Assembly (NCBI GenBank): GCA_933228675.1
Contig: OW121743.1
Span: 66,968,696 to 67,032,695, forward strand
Direction: 5' to 3'
Source: Stomorhina lunata
Lineage: Eukaryota; Arthropoda; Insecta; Diptera; Rhiniidae
Length of the DNA stretch: 64,000 nt
A model generated the notes under the pieces. That model made no database searches. It was not told where the DNA came from and saw only the letters and a list, made by a program, of their open reading frames with translations. Positions 21,845-33,850 of the stretch are shown here, piece by piece; position 1 is the first letter of the stretch, and each line of letters starts with the position of its first letter. A program made the position numbers and the translations under genes.

Positions 21845-22500
21845 TATAGAATAGTAAACTGTGAATTTGATTGTGTTATGCTCTTTAGCGAAGATGTTGC
21901 GGATAAGCCGGCGAAGGTTTTAAAGTTGATAAGACTAATTTTCGACAGATGGCGCCACTGAAAATTACTAAAAATTAATTAAATCGTAAACTGTACATTT
22001 GATCATGCTATGATCTTTAGCAAAGTTGTAGCGCATGAGCCGACGAAGGCTTTTTAGTTGGTATGAATAATTTCCGACAGGTGGCGCTACAGAAACTTAC
22101 TCAAAGTCAATTTAATCGTAATCTATACATTTAATCATGCTACAATCTTTAGCAAAGTAGTTGCACATGAGCCGACGAAGGTTTCTTAGTTGGTATGAAG
22201 AAATTTCGACAGGTGGCGCTACTGAAATTTACTCAAAGTCAATTTAATCGTATACTGTACATTTAATCATGCTATAATCTTCAGCAAAGTTGTTACGGAT
22301 AAGCCGAAGAAGGTTTATGAATTGGAATAAGCAAAGTCCGACAGGTGGCGCCACAGAAAACTACTCAAAATGAATTAAATCGTAAACTGTGCATTTGATC
22401 AGACTATAATCTTTAGCAAAGTTGTTGCGCATGAGTCGACAGAGGTTTCTGTTGATATGAATAATTTCCAAAATTATTCAAAATGAGTTAAACTGTAAAC
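21845..22500 (+). repeat. 132-bp tandem repeat, about 5 units, with CTCF-like cores
   Basis: Units align on ATCGTAAACTGTACATTTGA, ATGATCTTTAGCAAAGTTGT, GCCGACGAAGG and CGACAGGTGGCGC. The core AGRTGGCGC occurs at 21947, 22079, 22211 and 22343, exactly 132 bp apart; the last unit (22380-22500) has lost it. AGGTGGCGC is the core of the Drosophila CTCF recognition sequence, so a cluster of binding sites is possible. Function is inferred only. Confidence 0.8.
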
Positions 22501-22694
22501 TATGCAAACTATGTGTTGGTCGGACAAAATAAATCAAATAATTCAAAATTAACTGAATATTTCTACAATGTCTTTCCTCTAAATTTATTTTAGCACTTTA
22601 TAATATAAAATATATAAAAACTTTAAAATTTTCCTCAAAATGCTTATCATAAAGCTCCGAGCAAGGCTCGGTCTACCAGGTACTGGATCATAAT
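22501..22694. other. Short AT-rich spacer
   Basis: No gene. Includes CGAGCAAGGCTCGGTCTACC near 22657, which may be extra E2 head sequence not present in the other copies. Confidence 0.4.
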
Positions 22695-23450
22695 CACGGC
22701 TCGGCGCCAAGAGAACAGAACAAAAAAATACTCGGCAGAGTTACCGTTTTTTATACTTTTAACTAAAGTAGGTATATATCTATAGAAAATTTTTTATCAA
22801 AAATTGTTCTATAGAAAATCTTTTTATCAAAAATTTTTCTATAGAAAATTTTTTTTATCAAACATTTTTTAATAGAAAATTTTTTATCAAAAATTTTTCT
22901 ATAAAAAATTTTTTTACCAAACATTTTTCTATAGAAAATTTTTTCATCAAATATTTTTCTATAGACAATTTTTTCATCAAATATTTTTCTATAGAAAATC
23001 TTTTTATAAAAAATTTTTCTACAGATTTTTGTCTACAGAGTTTTTACAGAAAAATATTTTTATCGAAAAAATTTTCAAAGAAAAATATTTTTATTAAAAA
23101 ATTTTCTATAAAAAAATGTTTGGATCAAAAATATCCAAAAATATAAAAATGTAAAATTTTTTAATATTAGAATTTATTTCTATTTTGAAAAATATTCCCA
23201 AAATATACAAAAAGATTGCTTACAAAAATGCTTACAAAAATAATAGTTTGAGATATTTCTTTGTTCTTTCGAACCATGTATTTTGTGGCTATAAATTAGA
23301 TTTTGATTTGTTTTTGTATTTTCTGTTATCGTCCAAATTCCAACTGAATGATTTTAATACTCATTTTCACTCGTTTTATTTATGTTCGTGGTATTTACGA
23401 AAATTACACAAAATTCATCGGCTACTGGTGGCATGGGCTGCCTACTTCTG
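22695..23450 (+). mobile_element. Composite element E2, short complete copy
   Basis: The head (22695-22770) contains CTCGGCG, AGAGAACAGAACAAAAAAAT, CAGAGTTACCG and TATACTTTTAACTAAAGTAG. An F2 array of about 340 bp follows (22775-23110), then the tail (23150-23450) with GAATTTATTTCTATTTTGAA, CGAACCATGTATTTTGTGGC, CAACTGAATGATTTTAATAC and ATCGGCTACTGGTGGCATGG. The same order is found at 35875-39431, where the array is about 3 kb. The open frame at 23185-23451 covers the tail only and resembles no known protein. Confidence 0.75.
22775..23110 (+). repeat. F2 tandem array inside E2, unit about 30 bp
   Basis: Units of TTTTCTATAGAAAATTTTTT plus ATCAAAAAT, degrading rightward into ATCGAAAAA-type units near 23060. 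Confidence 0.85.
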
Positions 23451-25407
23451 ATCACAATATGAGGCTTATATTATTTGGAATATTTTTAGTTTTATGATCA
23501 TCGCATAACAGTAGTAAGTTTTTGCCATTTTCAATATTTTTATAAATAATAAAAAAAAATACGATTTTTTTTATATTCCTTTATGAATAACTCTAAAACT
23601 GTTGATCACACAAAAATTACACGTTTGCACGTCTTATGGGCTATTTTATTATAAATCTATATATGTAAGTTCCAATAAAATCGGACAAGACGTTTTCATG
23701 ATACGACAAACTAACTGGGAAAACCTCTACAAATATCCAAATTTTAGAAAAAAAAAAACTATTGATGAAAGGATATAAAATTGTTTAACTTGAATGTAAT
23801 TTGAATAAATAATTTAACTTGAATATAATTTTGGCTGTTGATCAGTGTATTAGATCAGTGTATTATGCAATCAAGTTTAAAAACCATAGTCCTACAATAA
23901 AAAAATATGTTTGTGTCCGGTTAAGCAACATTATATCGACTGAAGAAGTAATTATGGTCGATCGGCTTAAAAGTATTCGCGAGCCCATATAACAATATTG
24001 TAGTGAAGGGTATAATTAAGCTTTTACCTTTTTAGAATATCAAAAAACTTTGACCTCTTATCTTATGATTTCGGCAACAGCTTTTAAGAAGTTTTACTTT
24101 TAAAAGGGTGTAATAAACATTTGAAGCTTTCTCTAATTAAAATTACACAAATTTAAATATTCAATATAAAGTAAATTTGAAAGTCTTAAATCGTAAAACA
24201 AAAAATTAAAAGCAATTAGATTTAAACGTTTATGACTTTTGAATGTTTTCAGGCTTTAAAAAGTTTGAAAATTGTAGTTAAACAAAAATTGCACGTCTCT
24301 TTATTGCAAATGAATTCCATTTGAATTCTTGAAAATGCTACGTAATCCCACAGAATGCACTGAGAGATATTTATGTGCAGAGGGCTAAGATCGTCAAATT
24401 GCAATTTGTGGAACTCAATTATATTATTCTTAAAACAAAGATTCTATAATATAAAGATATGACACTTCCAAATATTAATTTGCCGTATGGTCGTTTTGAA
24501 AAGTCCCATACAAAATAAACATAACTAATGGAGACTTTAATTTCACATTTGACAGAAAAATAATGTATGGGGTGCAATATCTTTATATTATAGAGTCTTT
24601 TTTTTCAAGTTTTATATTAAATATTTTTTTCTAATTGTACCAGTTTCATTTCAAATAAATTCCAAACATTATCTCGTACGATTCCGATTAATTCTCATTA
24701 TTTGTTTTTTGTTAATTTGCTAAATACTTGAAGTTGCTGTATCAAAATTAAAATCATTTAATTTAGTTCTCTTATTTTTTTAGTTAATTTTCTTAGCAAT
24801 GCAATTTTTTTTTATTTAAATACGAGTACACAAACATATGTTAGATGAACATTAAAGAATTTGTAAAGGGGAAACCTATCAAGGCCTTAATATTAAAGGC
24901 CTTCTACTTATAAAGTACCCCCTGGAGGATTTTGAAAGCTACAATTCATTCAAAAAACAAACGTTTTTAGAAGGTCCTCTTGAAATGTTTCTTAATGCAT
25001 TAATTCTAAGGCTCTGATTTGGGGTATGAAATGGAGATATTAGGCCTTTGGTCCAAATTGAAATTTTTTATGTTTTTACTTTTCAGTCTAGAATTTTTAC
25101 CAGTCTTTAAAATAATTTTTAATTAATAGCCCTTTAACTAGACACTTCAGCAATATCAAGTTGCTCTTAATATTTAAAATCGGGTTTAACATTAAGGAGA
25201 TATTGGGAAAATAAACCGAAATTTTGATATGAAAATTGTGTGTTGAAATATTTTTTGAAAATATAATTAAAGTAAAAAAAATTAAGTAAATTAAAATAAA
25301 AATATTTTTGCACTCTAACACTGGTCAACAGCTAAAATTATATTTTAGTTGAACTATATTTTTATGTGTTATGGTCCCCTTAGTACAAATACGATTTTTT
25401 TTTTTCT
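23451..25407. other. Non-coding stretch with two small repeat remnants
   Basis: GTGAAGGGTATAAT at 24004-24017 is an El-A-type end, with decayed sequence before it from about 23600. A 164-bp inverted-repeat unit lies at 24437-24600. Open frames here are short and unrecognised. Confidence 0.5.
24437..24600. mobile_element. Possible 164-bp MITE with 24-bp terminal inverted repeats
   Basis: AAAGATTCTATAATATAAAG then ATAT at 24437-24460 is reverse-complemented at 24577-24600 with one mismatch. The interior is unrelated AT-rich sequence. No clear target duplication was identified. Confidence 0.5.
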
Positions 25408-25431
25408 TAGGGGTGAAGGGTATCGTATGGT
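25408..25431 (-). repeat. El-A end fragment abutting an array
   Basis: GGTGAAGGGTATCGTATGGT is identical to 14908-14928 of El-A copy 2. The match stops a few bases before the tandem array begins. Confidence 0.65.
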
Positions 25432-25434
25432 AAA

Positions 25435-28310
25435 AATATCGTAATAGTAAAAAATTTTCTATACAAATTTTTAAGCAAAAAATTTTCTATAATAATTTTT
25501 AAGCAAAAAATTTTTTATAAACATTTTTAAGAAAAATATTTTCTATAAAAATTTTTTTTCAAAAAATTTGCTATAAAAATTTTTTAGCAAACATTTTTTT
25601 AAAAAATTTTTTTTTTTAACAATTTTTAAGCAAAAAAATGTTCAAAAAATAACAAAATAGTCGGGATGTAAATATTATTCAAAAAGAAGAGTATTCGCAT
25701 TTGATCCCAAATCTGTTACATTTATTTATTAATGTAACAGAACAATTTATTTTCAAAAAAAATTTCTATAAAATTTTTTAACAAACAATTTTCTATATAA
25801 ATTTTTTATCGAAAAAATTTCTATAAAAATTGTTACTTTAATTATTAGCAAAAATTTTCTATAAAAATTTTTTTTAGCAAAAATTTCCTTAAAAATTTTT
25901 TTAGCAAAAAATTTTCTATACAATTTTTTTCAACAAAAAATATTCTATAAAAAATAGTTTGCAAAAATTTACTATAAAAAATTTTTAGCAAAAAATGTTC
26001 TATAAAAATATTTATAGCAAGAAATTTTTCATAAAGTTTTTTTTTTTGCAAAAAGTTTCTATAAAATTTTTTTAGTAAAACGATTTCTTTAAATTTTTTT
26101 TTGTAAAACGATTTCTTTAAAATTTTTTTAGCAAAAAATTTTCTATAAAAATTTTTTAGCAAAAAATTTTCTATAAAAATTTTTCTAGCGAAGAATTTTC
26201 TATAAAAATTTTATAGCAAAAAATTTTCTATAAAAATGTTTTAGCAAAAAATTTTCTATAAAAATTTTTTAGCAAGAAATTTTCTATAAAAATTTTTTAG
26301 CAAAAAATTTTCTATAAAAATTTTTTAGATAAAATTTTCTATAGAAATTTTTTATAAAAAAGTTTTCCATACAAATTTTCTATAAAAATTTTTTAGAAAA
26401 AATTTTCTATTAAAATTTTTTTGAAAAAATGTTCTATAAAATTTTTTTTGAAAAAAATTTTCTATAATTTTTCTTTACAAATTTTTTTAGGAAAAAATTT
26501 TCTATAAAAATTTTTTTAGCAAAAAATTTTCTATAAAAATTTGTTAGCAAAGAATTTTCTATAAAAATTTTTTAGAAAAAATTTTCTATAAAAATTTTTT
26601 TGAAAAAATGTTCTATAAAATTTTTTTAGAAAAAAATTTTCTATAATTTTTTTTTAATTTTTCTTTAAAATTTTTTTTAGGAAAAAATTTTCTATAAACA
26701 TTTTTTTTAGCAAAATATAAAAATTTTTTATTTATTTTATTTTTTAGAAAAAATTTTCTATAATTTTTTTTTTAATTTTCTATAAAAAATTTTAGAAATT
26801 TTTTTTTTAATTTTTGAGAAGGAATTTTCTATAAAAATTTTTTAGCAAAAAATTCTCTATAAAAATTTTTTAGCAAAAAATTCTTTAAAAATTTTCTATA
26901 ATTTTTTTTTAATTTTTCTTTAAAAGAATTTTCTATAAAAATTTTTTAGAAAAAATTTTCTATAAAATTTTTTTTGAAAAAATGTTCTATAAAATTTTTT
27001 TTGAAAAAAATTTTCTATAATTTTTTTTTTAATTTTTCTTTAAAATTTTTTTTAGGAAAAAATTTTCTATAAACATTTTTTTTAGCAAAATATAAAAATT
27101 TTTTATTTATTTTATTTTTTAGAAAAAATTTTCTATAAATTTTTTTTTAATTTTTCTATAAAAAATTTTAGAATTTTTTTTTTTTAATTTTTGAGAAGGA
27201 ATTTTCTATAAACATTTTTTTAGCAAAAAATTTTCAATAAAAATTTTTTTGGCAAAAAATTTTCCATAAAAATTTTTTTAAGCAAAAAATTTTCTATAAA
27301 AGTTTTTTTGCAAAAAAATTTCTATAAAAATTTTTTAGCAAAAAAATTTCTATAAAAATTTTTTAGAAAAAAATTTTCTATAAAAATTTTTTAGCAAAAA
27401 ATTCTCTATAAAAATTTTTTATTTATTTTTTTTTAATTTTTGAGAAAGAATTTTCTATTCAAATTTTTTAACAAAAAATTTTCTATAAAAATTTTTTAGA
27501 AAAAATTTTCTATAAAATTTTTTTTAAATTTTTCTATAAAAATTTTTAGAAAAATGTTTTTTTTTAATTTTTGAAAAGGAATTTTCTATCAAAATTTTTT
27601 AGCAAAAAATTCTCTATAAAAATTTTTTATAAAAATTTTTTATTAAAAATTTTCTATAAACATTTTTTTAGCAAAAAATTTTCTATAAAAATTTTTAAGC
27701 AAAAAATTGTCTATAAAATTTTTTTAGACAATTATTTCTTAAAATTTTTACAAACAAAAATTTCTATAAATATTTATTAGAAAAAAATTTATTTATAAAT
27801 TTTTTAGCAAAAAAATTTCTTATAAAAATATTTAGCAAAAAAATTCTATTTGGGAAAATTTTCTATTTTTTTTATCTGGAAAATTTCTCTTAAATTTTTT
27901 TAGCAAAAAATTTTCTATAACAATTTTTTCGCAAAAAATTTCCTATGAAAATTTTTTAGCAAAAAAATTTTCTGTAACAATTTTTTTAGCAAAAAACTTT
28001 CAATAAAAATTTTTTAACAAAAAAATTATCTATAAAAATGTTTAACTAAACATTTTCTACACAAAAAGTTTTCTTTAAAAATTTTTTTAGGAAAAATTTT
28101 TCTATAAACATTTTTTTAGCAAAAAATTTTCAAAAATTTTAAAAAAATTTCGATTATTTTGTTATTTTTTTATAAAAAATGTTCAATAAAAATTTTTTAA
28201 CAAAAAAATTATCTATAAAAATTTTTAGCAAAAAATTTTCTATACAATTTTTAACAAAAAAATTGTCTATAAAAATTGTTTAGTAAAAAATATTTATTAT
28301 CTGTCTAGTA
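25435..28310. repeat. F2-like tandem array, unit about 28 bp, 2.9 kb
   Basis: Repeats of TTTTCTATAAAAATTTTTTA plus GCAAAAAA with frequent length changes. A superimposed longer repeat is visible: the block starting GAAAAAATGTTCTATAAAA at 26602 recurs at 26976 (period 374) and extends about 170 bp, through a TTTATTTATTTTATTTTTTA segment. Open frames at 25845 (minus) and 27571 (plus) are translations of the repeat. A fold-back fragment interrupts it at 25645-25765. Confidence 0.9.
25645..25765. mobile_element. Fold-back element FB, terminal fragment
   Basis: Contains the outer end AATAACAAAATAGTCGGGAT, then AAAAAGAAGAGTATTCGCAT and the TGTTACATT/AATGTAACA hairpin. It is identical in structure to the left end at 37738 and breaks off after the hairpin into array sequence. 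Confidence 0.8.
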
Positions 28311-29575
28311 AATTGGCTATAAAAGAAGGTATTTGAAAAGGCCTTTTAATCAAAGCTCTTTCACTTTTTAGAAAAGCTTGTGTGTCTGTGTCGATCCATC
28401 TGTGTATGTATGCCTTTGTAAAACGTGCTCTTGATTTTTTATTGGAAAAATAAATAAAACAAAAAAAAGTTTTTCCAACTTTAACGCAGCTGCTTTTCTG
28501 CCGCCTTTAACATACATTTATTACACTATAAACATTTATAAGATTACAACTAAAATCCAACAAAATAAATGTATGAATTCATGACTCTCTAGCTCTAGTT
28601 CTCTCTGTCTCATTCGTATGTAAACATAAGAGCATAATTTACATAAGCGACACATTAACAAACATATGTTTTATGAACATTTTTACACATACTCGTACTT
28701 ATGTAAATACAAATGTAAGTTCTTATTCCTACAATGTATTTATGTGTGTATATATCCAGTAAGAGCGACTGACAATTCCTTAGAATTTCATGGTGTTCCC
28801 TTTAGTGTGAGTTTACTTTATTTATTGTTTACCTTAAATGTAAATAAGTAAAATACATATGAAGATACAAGTATATACATAGATATAATGTATAGCACGC
28901 ACTCGATGTACAATGAACATCCACTTGGTAAAAAATACATTTCTACATTAAAGCACATTTAATTGGCTTCTTCTTCTTCTGCATTTACTTGTTGTTATTT
29001 TTGTATTTCTTTTCTTTTTATTTATAAATTTAAAATATTTCTCTTTTTTATTACATTCACTTGTAAATTGTATTATTTTTTCCTTTATGAGATTTTATTT
29101 ACTTTTTTTTTACATATAAACATTTAGCACTAGCATTTGTTTACATTAGAAATTAACACAACAAATTTGAATACTTGAATCAAGCAGACATTCAAACATG
29201 AATCCAGCCAACCATCGAATACGACAGACCGACAAATGGCTTCTGTTAGTACTAGGAAGACATTTATGGGTTCATATGTTAATTATTGGTTTAATTTTTG
29301 TTTCTCCTTAAATTTAATCATCATTTGAAATGATTTAATACAATATTTGTTGTTATCTGAATTGTTTACTTTAAATATCGTTATCATTCCTTTTAGATGT
29401 CAGCCGGTAATCTTTAGTATTAAAACAATTTGATAGACTTTGACAGGAAATTCTTTGAAGTCATCTAAAATTAGTGTGTAAATATCTTTAATTGGAAATT
29501 AAAAAGAAATAAAATTTTTATATTTTTGTAAACAATTTTTGATTTGAAGAGTTTGTCATAAATTTTCCTTATTTT
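28311..29575. other. Array-free DNA, no gene recognised
   Basis: This is the most ordinary sequence in the central part, with mixed composition and CTCTAGCTCTAGTTCTCTC near 28587. The 61-codon open frame at 28666-28851 lacks recognisable features. Regulatory or intronic function cannot be judged. Confidence 0.45.
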
Positions 29576-30795
29576 ATGAAAATAAGGAATTTTTGAAAAA
29601 TTTCCTATAACAATAAGTAATTTTTGAAAAATTTTCTACAAAAATCCGAAACTTTTAAAAAATTTCCTATATAAATAAGAATTCTTTGAAAAATTTTCTA
29701 TAAAACTAAGAAATTTTTAAAAATTTCCTATAAAAATAAGAAATTTTTGTGAAATTTCCGATCAGAATAGGAAATTTTTGAAAAACTCCTATAAAAAGAA
29801 CACATTTTTTTGAAAATTTTCCTATAAAAATAAGATATTTTTTAAAATTTTCTATAAAACTAAGAAATTTTATAAAGATAAGAAATTTTTTAAAACGTTT
29901 CTATAAAAATTACAAATTTTTGAAAATTTTCCTATAAAAATAAGAAATTTTTTAAAAATTTCCTATAGAAATAAGAAAGTTTTGAAAAATTTTCTATAAA
30001 AAAAACAATTTGAAAATTTCTTATAAAAATAAGAAATTTTCGAAAAAATAAGAGATTTTTAAAAAATTTCCTATAAAAATAAAAAAAAGAAAAACTTTTA
30101 TATAAAAATAAGAAATTTTTGAAAAATTCCTATAAAAATAAGAAATTTTTGAAAAATTTCTATAAAAAAAGACATTTTTGAAAAATTTCCTATAAAAATA
30201 AGAAATTTTTAAAAAATTTCCTATAAAAATAAGAAGTTTTTTGAAAAATTTCGTTAAAAATAAGAAACTTTTGCTATATAAATCAAAAATCTTTACAAAA
30301 AATTCCTATAAAAATAAGAAATTGTTGAAAAATTTTAGGAAATTTCCTATTATAATAAAAAATTTTGAAAAATGTCCAATAAAAATACGAAATTTTTGAA
30401 AAATTTCCTATAAAAAGAAGACATTTTTGAAAAGTTTCCTATAAAAATAAGAAATTTTTGAAAAATTATCTATGAAAATAAGGAATTTTTGAAAAATTTC
30501 CTATAACAATAAGTAATTTTTGAAAAACTTTCTACAAAAATCCGAAACTTTTAAAAAATTTCCTATAAAAATAAGAATTTTTTGAAAAATTTTCTATAAA
30601 ACTAAGAAATTTTTAAAAATTTCCTATAAAAATAAGAAATTTTTGTGAAATTTCCGATCAAAATAGGAAATTTTTGAAAAATTCCTACAAAAAGAACAAA
30701 TTTTTTGAAAATTTTCCTATAAAAATTAGAAATTTTCTAAAAATTTCCTATAAAAATAAGATTTTTTTGAAAATTTTTCTATAAAACTAAGAAAT
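29576..30795 (-). repeat. F1 tandem array in reverse orientation, 31-bp unit
   Basis: Units of AAGAAATTTTTGAAAAATTT plus CCTATAAAAAT are the reverse complement of the satellite at 49801-55345 with a G-to-A change. A longer repeat is superimposed: about 310 bp beginning AATAAGGAAT at 29581 recurs at 30477 (period 896) with the same private variants, including ATCCGAAACTTTT and TTTCCGATCA. Confidence 0.9.
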
Positions 30796-31375
30796 TTTTA
30801 TTTTCTATAGAAAATCTTTTTATCAAAAATTTTTCTATAGAAAATTTTTTTATCAAAAATTTTTCTATAGAAAATCTTTTTATGAAAAATTTTTCTAAAG
30901 AATTTTTTTTTCCCAAAAATATTTCTACAGAAAATTTTCTTACAAACATTCTTCTATAGAAAATTTTTTATCGAAAATTTTTTTATAGAAACTTTTTTTA
31001 TCACATATTTTTCTATTTAAAATTTTTTACAAAAATTTTTCTATAGAAATTTCTTTTATCAACAATTTTTCTATAGAAAATTTTTTTATCAAAAATTTTT
31101 CTATAGAAAGTTTTTTTATCAAAAATTTTTCTATAGAAAATTTTTTTATCAAAAATTTTTCTATAGAAAGTTTTTTTATCAAAAATTTTTCTATAGAAAA
31201 TCTTTTTATCAAAAATTTTTCTAAAGAAATTTTTTTTTTTTCAAAAATATTTCTATAGAAAATTTTCTTACAAACATTCTTCTACAGAAAATTTTTTTAT
31301 CGAAAATTTTTTTATAGAATCTTTTTTTATCACATATTTTTCTATTTAAAATTTTTACAAAAATTTTTGTACAGG
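30796..31375 (+). repeat. F2 array, plus orientation, 30-bp unit
   Basis: Units of TTTTCTATAGAAAATTTTTT plus TATCAAAAAT. A variant block with CTTACAAACATTCTTCTA recurs at 30939 and 31267 (period 328). The minus-strand open frame at 31027-31212 is the repeat translated as FSIEKFLIKK. Confidence 0.9.
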
Positions 31376-31379
31376 AAAT

Positions 31380-33385
31380 CCATCGAAAAATTTTGAAAAA
31401 AAAATTTCTATAGAAAAATTTTTGATAAAAATCTACTATAGAAAAAAAATTTGATAGAAAAATTTTTGTTAAAAAAGTTTTTTGTAGGAAATTTTTAAAA
31501 AGAAAATTTTCTATAGAAAAATTTTTGATAAAAAAAATTTTCTATAGAAAAATTTTTGATGAAAAATTTTATATAGAAAAATTTTGGATGAAAAAATTTT
31601 CTATAGAAAAATGTCTGATAGAAAAATTTTTGATGAAAAAATTTTCTATAGAAAAATTTTTGATAAAAAAAATGTTCTATCGAAAAATTTTTGATAAAAA
31701 AATTTTCTATAGAAAAATTTTTGATAAAAAAATTTTCTATAGAAAAATTTTTGATAAAAAATTTTCTATAGAAAAATTTTTGATAAAAAAATTTTCTGTA
31801 GAAAAATTTTTGATAAAAAAATTTTCTATAGAAAAATTTTTGATACAAAAATTTTGTATAGAAACATTTTTGATACAAAAATTTTCTATAGAAACATTTT
31901 TGATACAAAAATTTTCTATAGACAAATTTTTGAGAAAAAATTTCCTATAGAAAAATTTTTGATGAAAAAATTTTCTATAGAGAAATTTTTGATGAAAAAA
32001 TTTTCTATAAAAAAATTTTTGATAAAAAATTTTGATAAAATAGTTTTCTATAGAAAATTTTTTCATTCAAAATTTTTCTATAGAATATTGTTTTATCAAA
32101 AATTTTCTATTAAAAAAATTTCTATTTTTGGTAAAAAAAATTTCCTGGAAGAAAATTTTTGATAAAAAAATTTTCTGGAGGAAAATTTTTGATAAAAAAA
32201 ATGTTCTAAAAAAAAATTTTGATACAAAAATTTTCTATAGAAAAATTTTTGATAAAAAAAATTTTCTATACAAAAATTTTTGATAAAAAATTTTCTATAG
32301 AAAAATTTTGATGAAAAAATTTTCTATAGAAAATTTTTTTACCAAAAATTTTTCTATAGAAAATTTTTGATAAAAAAATTTTCTATATTTTTTTATCAAA
32401 AATTTTTGTATAGAAAATTTTTTTTTTGAAAAATTTTCTTTAGAAAAATTTTTGATAAAAAAATGTTCCATAGCAAAATTTTTGATAAAAAAATTTTCTA
32501 TAGAAAAATTTTGATGAAAAAATTTTCTATAGAAAAATTTTCTTTAGAAAAATTTTTGATAAAAAAATGTTCTATAGAAAAATTTTTGATAAAAAAATTT
32601 TCTATAGAAAAATTTTGATAAAAAAATTTTCTATAGAAAAATTTTTGATGAAAAAATTTTCTATAGAAAAATTTTTGATGAAAAAATTTTCTATAGAAAA
32701 ATTTTTGATGAAAAAATTTTCTATACAGAAATTTTTGATGAAAAAATTTTCTATAAAAAAAATTTTTGATAAATAATTTTGATAAAATAGTTTTCTATAG
32801 AAAATTTTTTCATTCAAAATTTTCCTGTAGAATATTTTTTTATAAAAAATTTTCTATAAAAAATTTCTATTTTTGATAAAAAAAATTTTCTGGAGGAAAA
32901 TTTTTGATAAAAAATGTTCTATAGAAAAATTTTTGATACAAAAATTTTCTATAGAAAAATTTTTGATACAAAAATTTTCTATAGAAAAATTTTTGATACA
33001 AAAATTTTCTATAGAAAAATTTTTGATACAAAAATTTTCTATAGAAAAATTTTTGATACAAAAATTTTCTATAGAAAAATTTTTGATACAAAAATTTTCT
33101 ATAGAAAAATTTTTGATACAAAAATTTTCTATAGAAAAATTTTTGATACAAAAATTTTCTATAGAAAAATTTTTGATACAAAAATTTGCTATAGAAAAAT
33201 TTTTGATACAAAAATTTTCTATAGAAAAATTTTTGTTAAAAAAATTTTCTATACAAAAATTTTTGATAAAAAATTTTCTATAGAAACATTTTTGGTAAAA
33301 AAAAAATTTCCATATAAAAATGTTTGATAAGAAAATGTTGTATAGAAAAATGTTTGATAAAAATATTTAAAAAAATGGAGTAGAA
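31380..33385 (-). repeat. F2 array, minus orientation, 30-bp unit, 2 kb
   Basis: After about 31375 the unit orientation reverses to TTTTCTATAGAAAAATTTTT plus GATAAAAAAA. A distinctive block (AAATAGTTTTCTATAGAAAA, then TTCATTC, then TCTATTTTTG, then CTGGA) occurs near 32034 and again near 32778, period about 744. At 32911-33225 about ten units are almost identical. Open frames of up to 141 codons on both strands are translations of this 30-bp unit. Confidence 0.92.
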
Positions 33386-33530
33386 AACTTTTTCTTTTTA
33401 AAACGTTAGAACTACACATTAAAAAGAAATGCCTATTTTGGTTAAAAGTATGAAAAAGACGGCAACTCTGCAGAATATTTTTTTGTTCTGTTCTCTTTGC
33501 GCCGACCCGTGGTCATGATTTAGATCTAGA
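33386..33530 (-). mobile_element. E2 head, reverse orientation
   Basis: Reverse complement of the E2 head at 35875-35995: CTTTTTAAAACGTTAGAACT, CGGCAACTCTGCAGAATATT, TTTGTTCTGTTCTCTTTGCG, then CCGACCCGTGG. It borders the minus-oriented F2 array as expected for a minus-strand E2 copy. No tail was found on the other side (about 31380). Confidence 0.75.
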
Positions 33531-33539
33531 AGTTGAGAC

Positions 33540-33850
33540 AAATGACTTTAAACTACTACTGACTATAAACTAGTTACTACGGATTATATACTACTACTGA
33601 CTATAAACTACTTTAGTAGTGGTTTATAGCCAGTAGTAACTAGTTTGTAGTTAGTTTTACATTTAGAAATTACTACTTATTGATTGTTATTATCTTCCTC
33701 GAATCTGCTTAATGTTTTTTTCAAATGTATAGTTCTCATTAGAAACTACTACTTATTTTATTCTAAAAACTGCTACTTATTTTTTGCTACTTATTTTTTG
33801 CTACTTATTTTTTGCCTAGAAACTATAATTTATTTGGAGTTATAATAGGA
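33540..33850. repeat. ACTACT-rich direct and inverted repeats
   Basis: TACTACTGACTATAAACTA occurs twice (near 33556 and 33593) and is answered by TAGTTTATAGTCAGTAG-like sequence in reverse near 33617-33635, giving an imperfect hairpin of about 50 bp per arm. GCTACTTATTTTTT is then repeated three times near 33772-33810. Confidence 0.65.

Noticed and set aside
22775..23110. CRISPR-like array of about 30-bp repeats
   Set aside because: Units are contiguous without unique spacers, and the DNA is eukaryotic.
31495..33327. Open frames of 100-140 codons on both strands
   Set aside because: They are direct translations of 30-bp tandem units, exist in several frames and both strands at once, and have no non-repetitive part.
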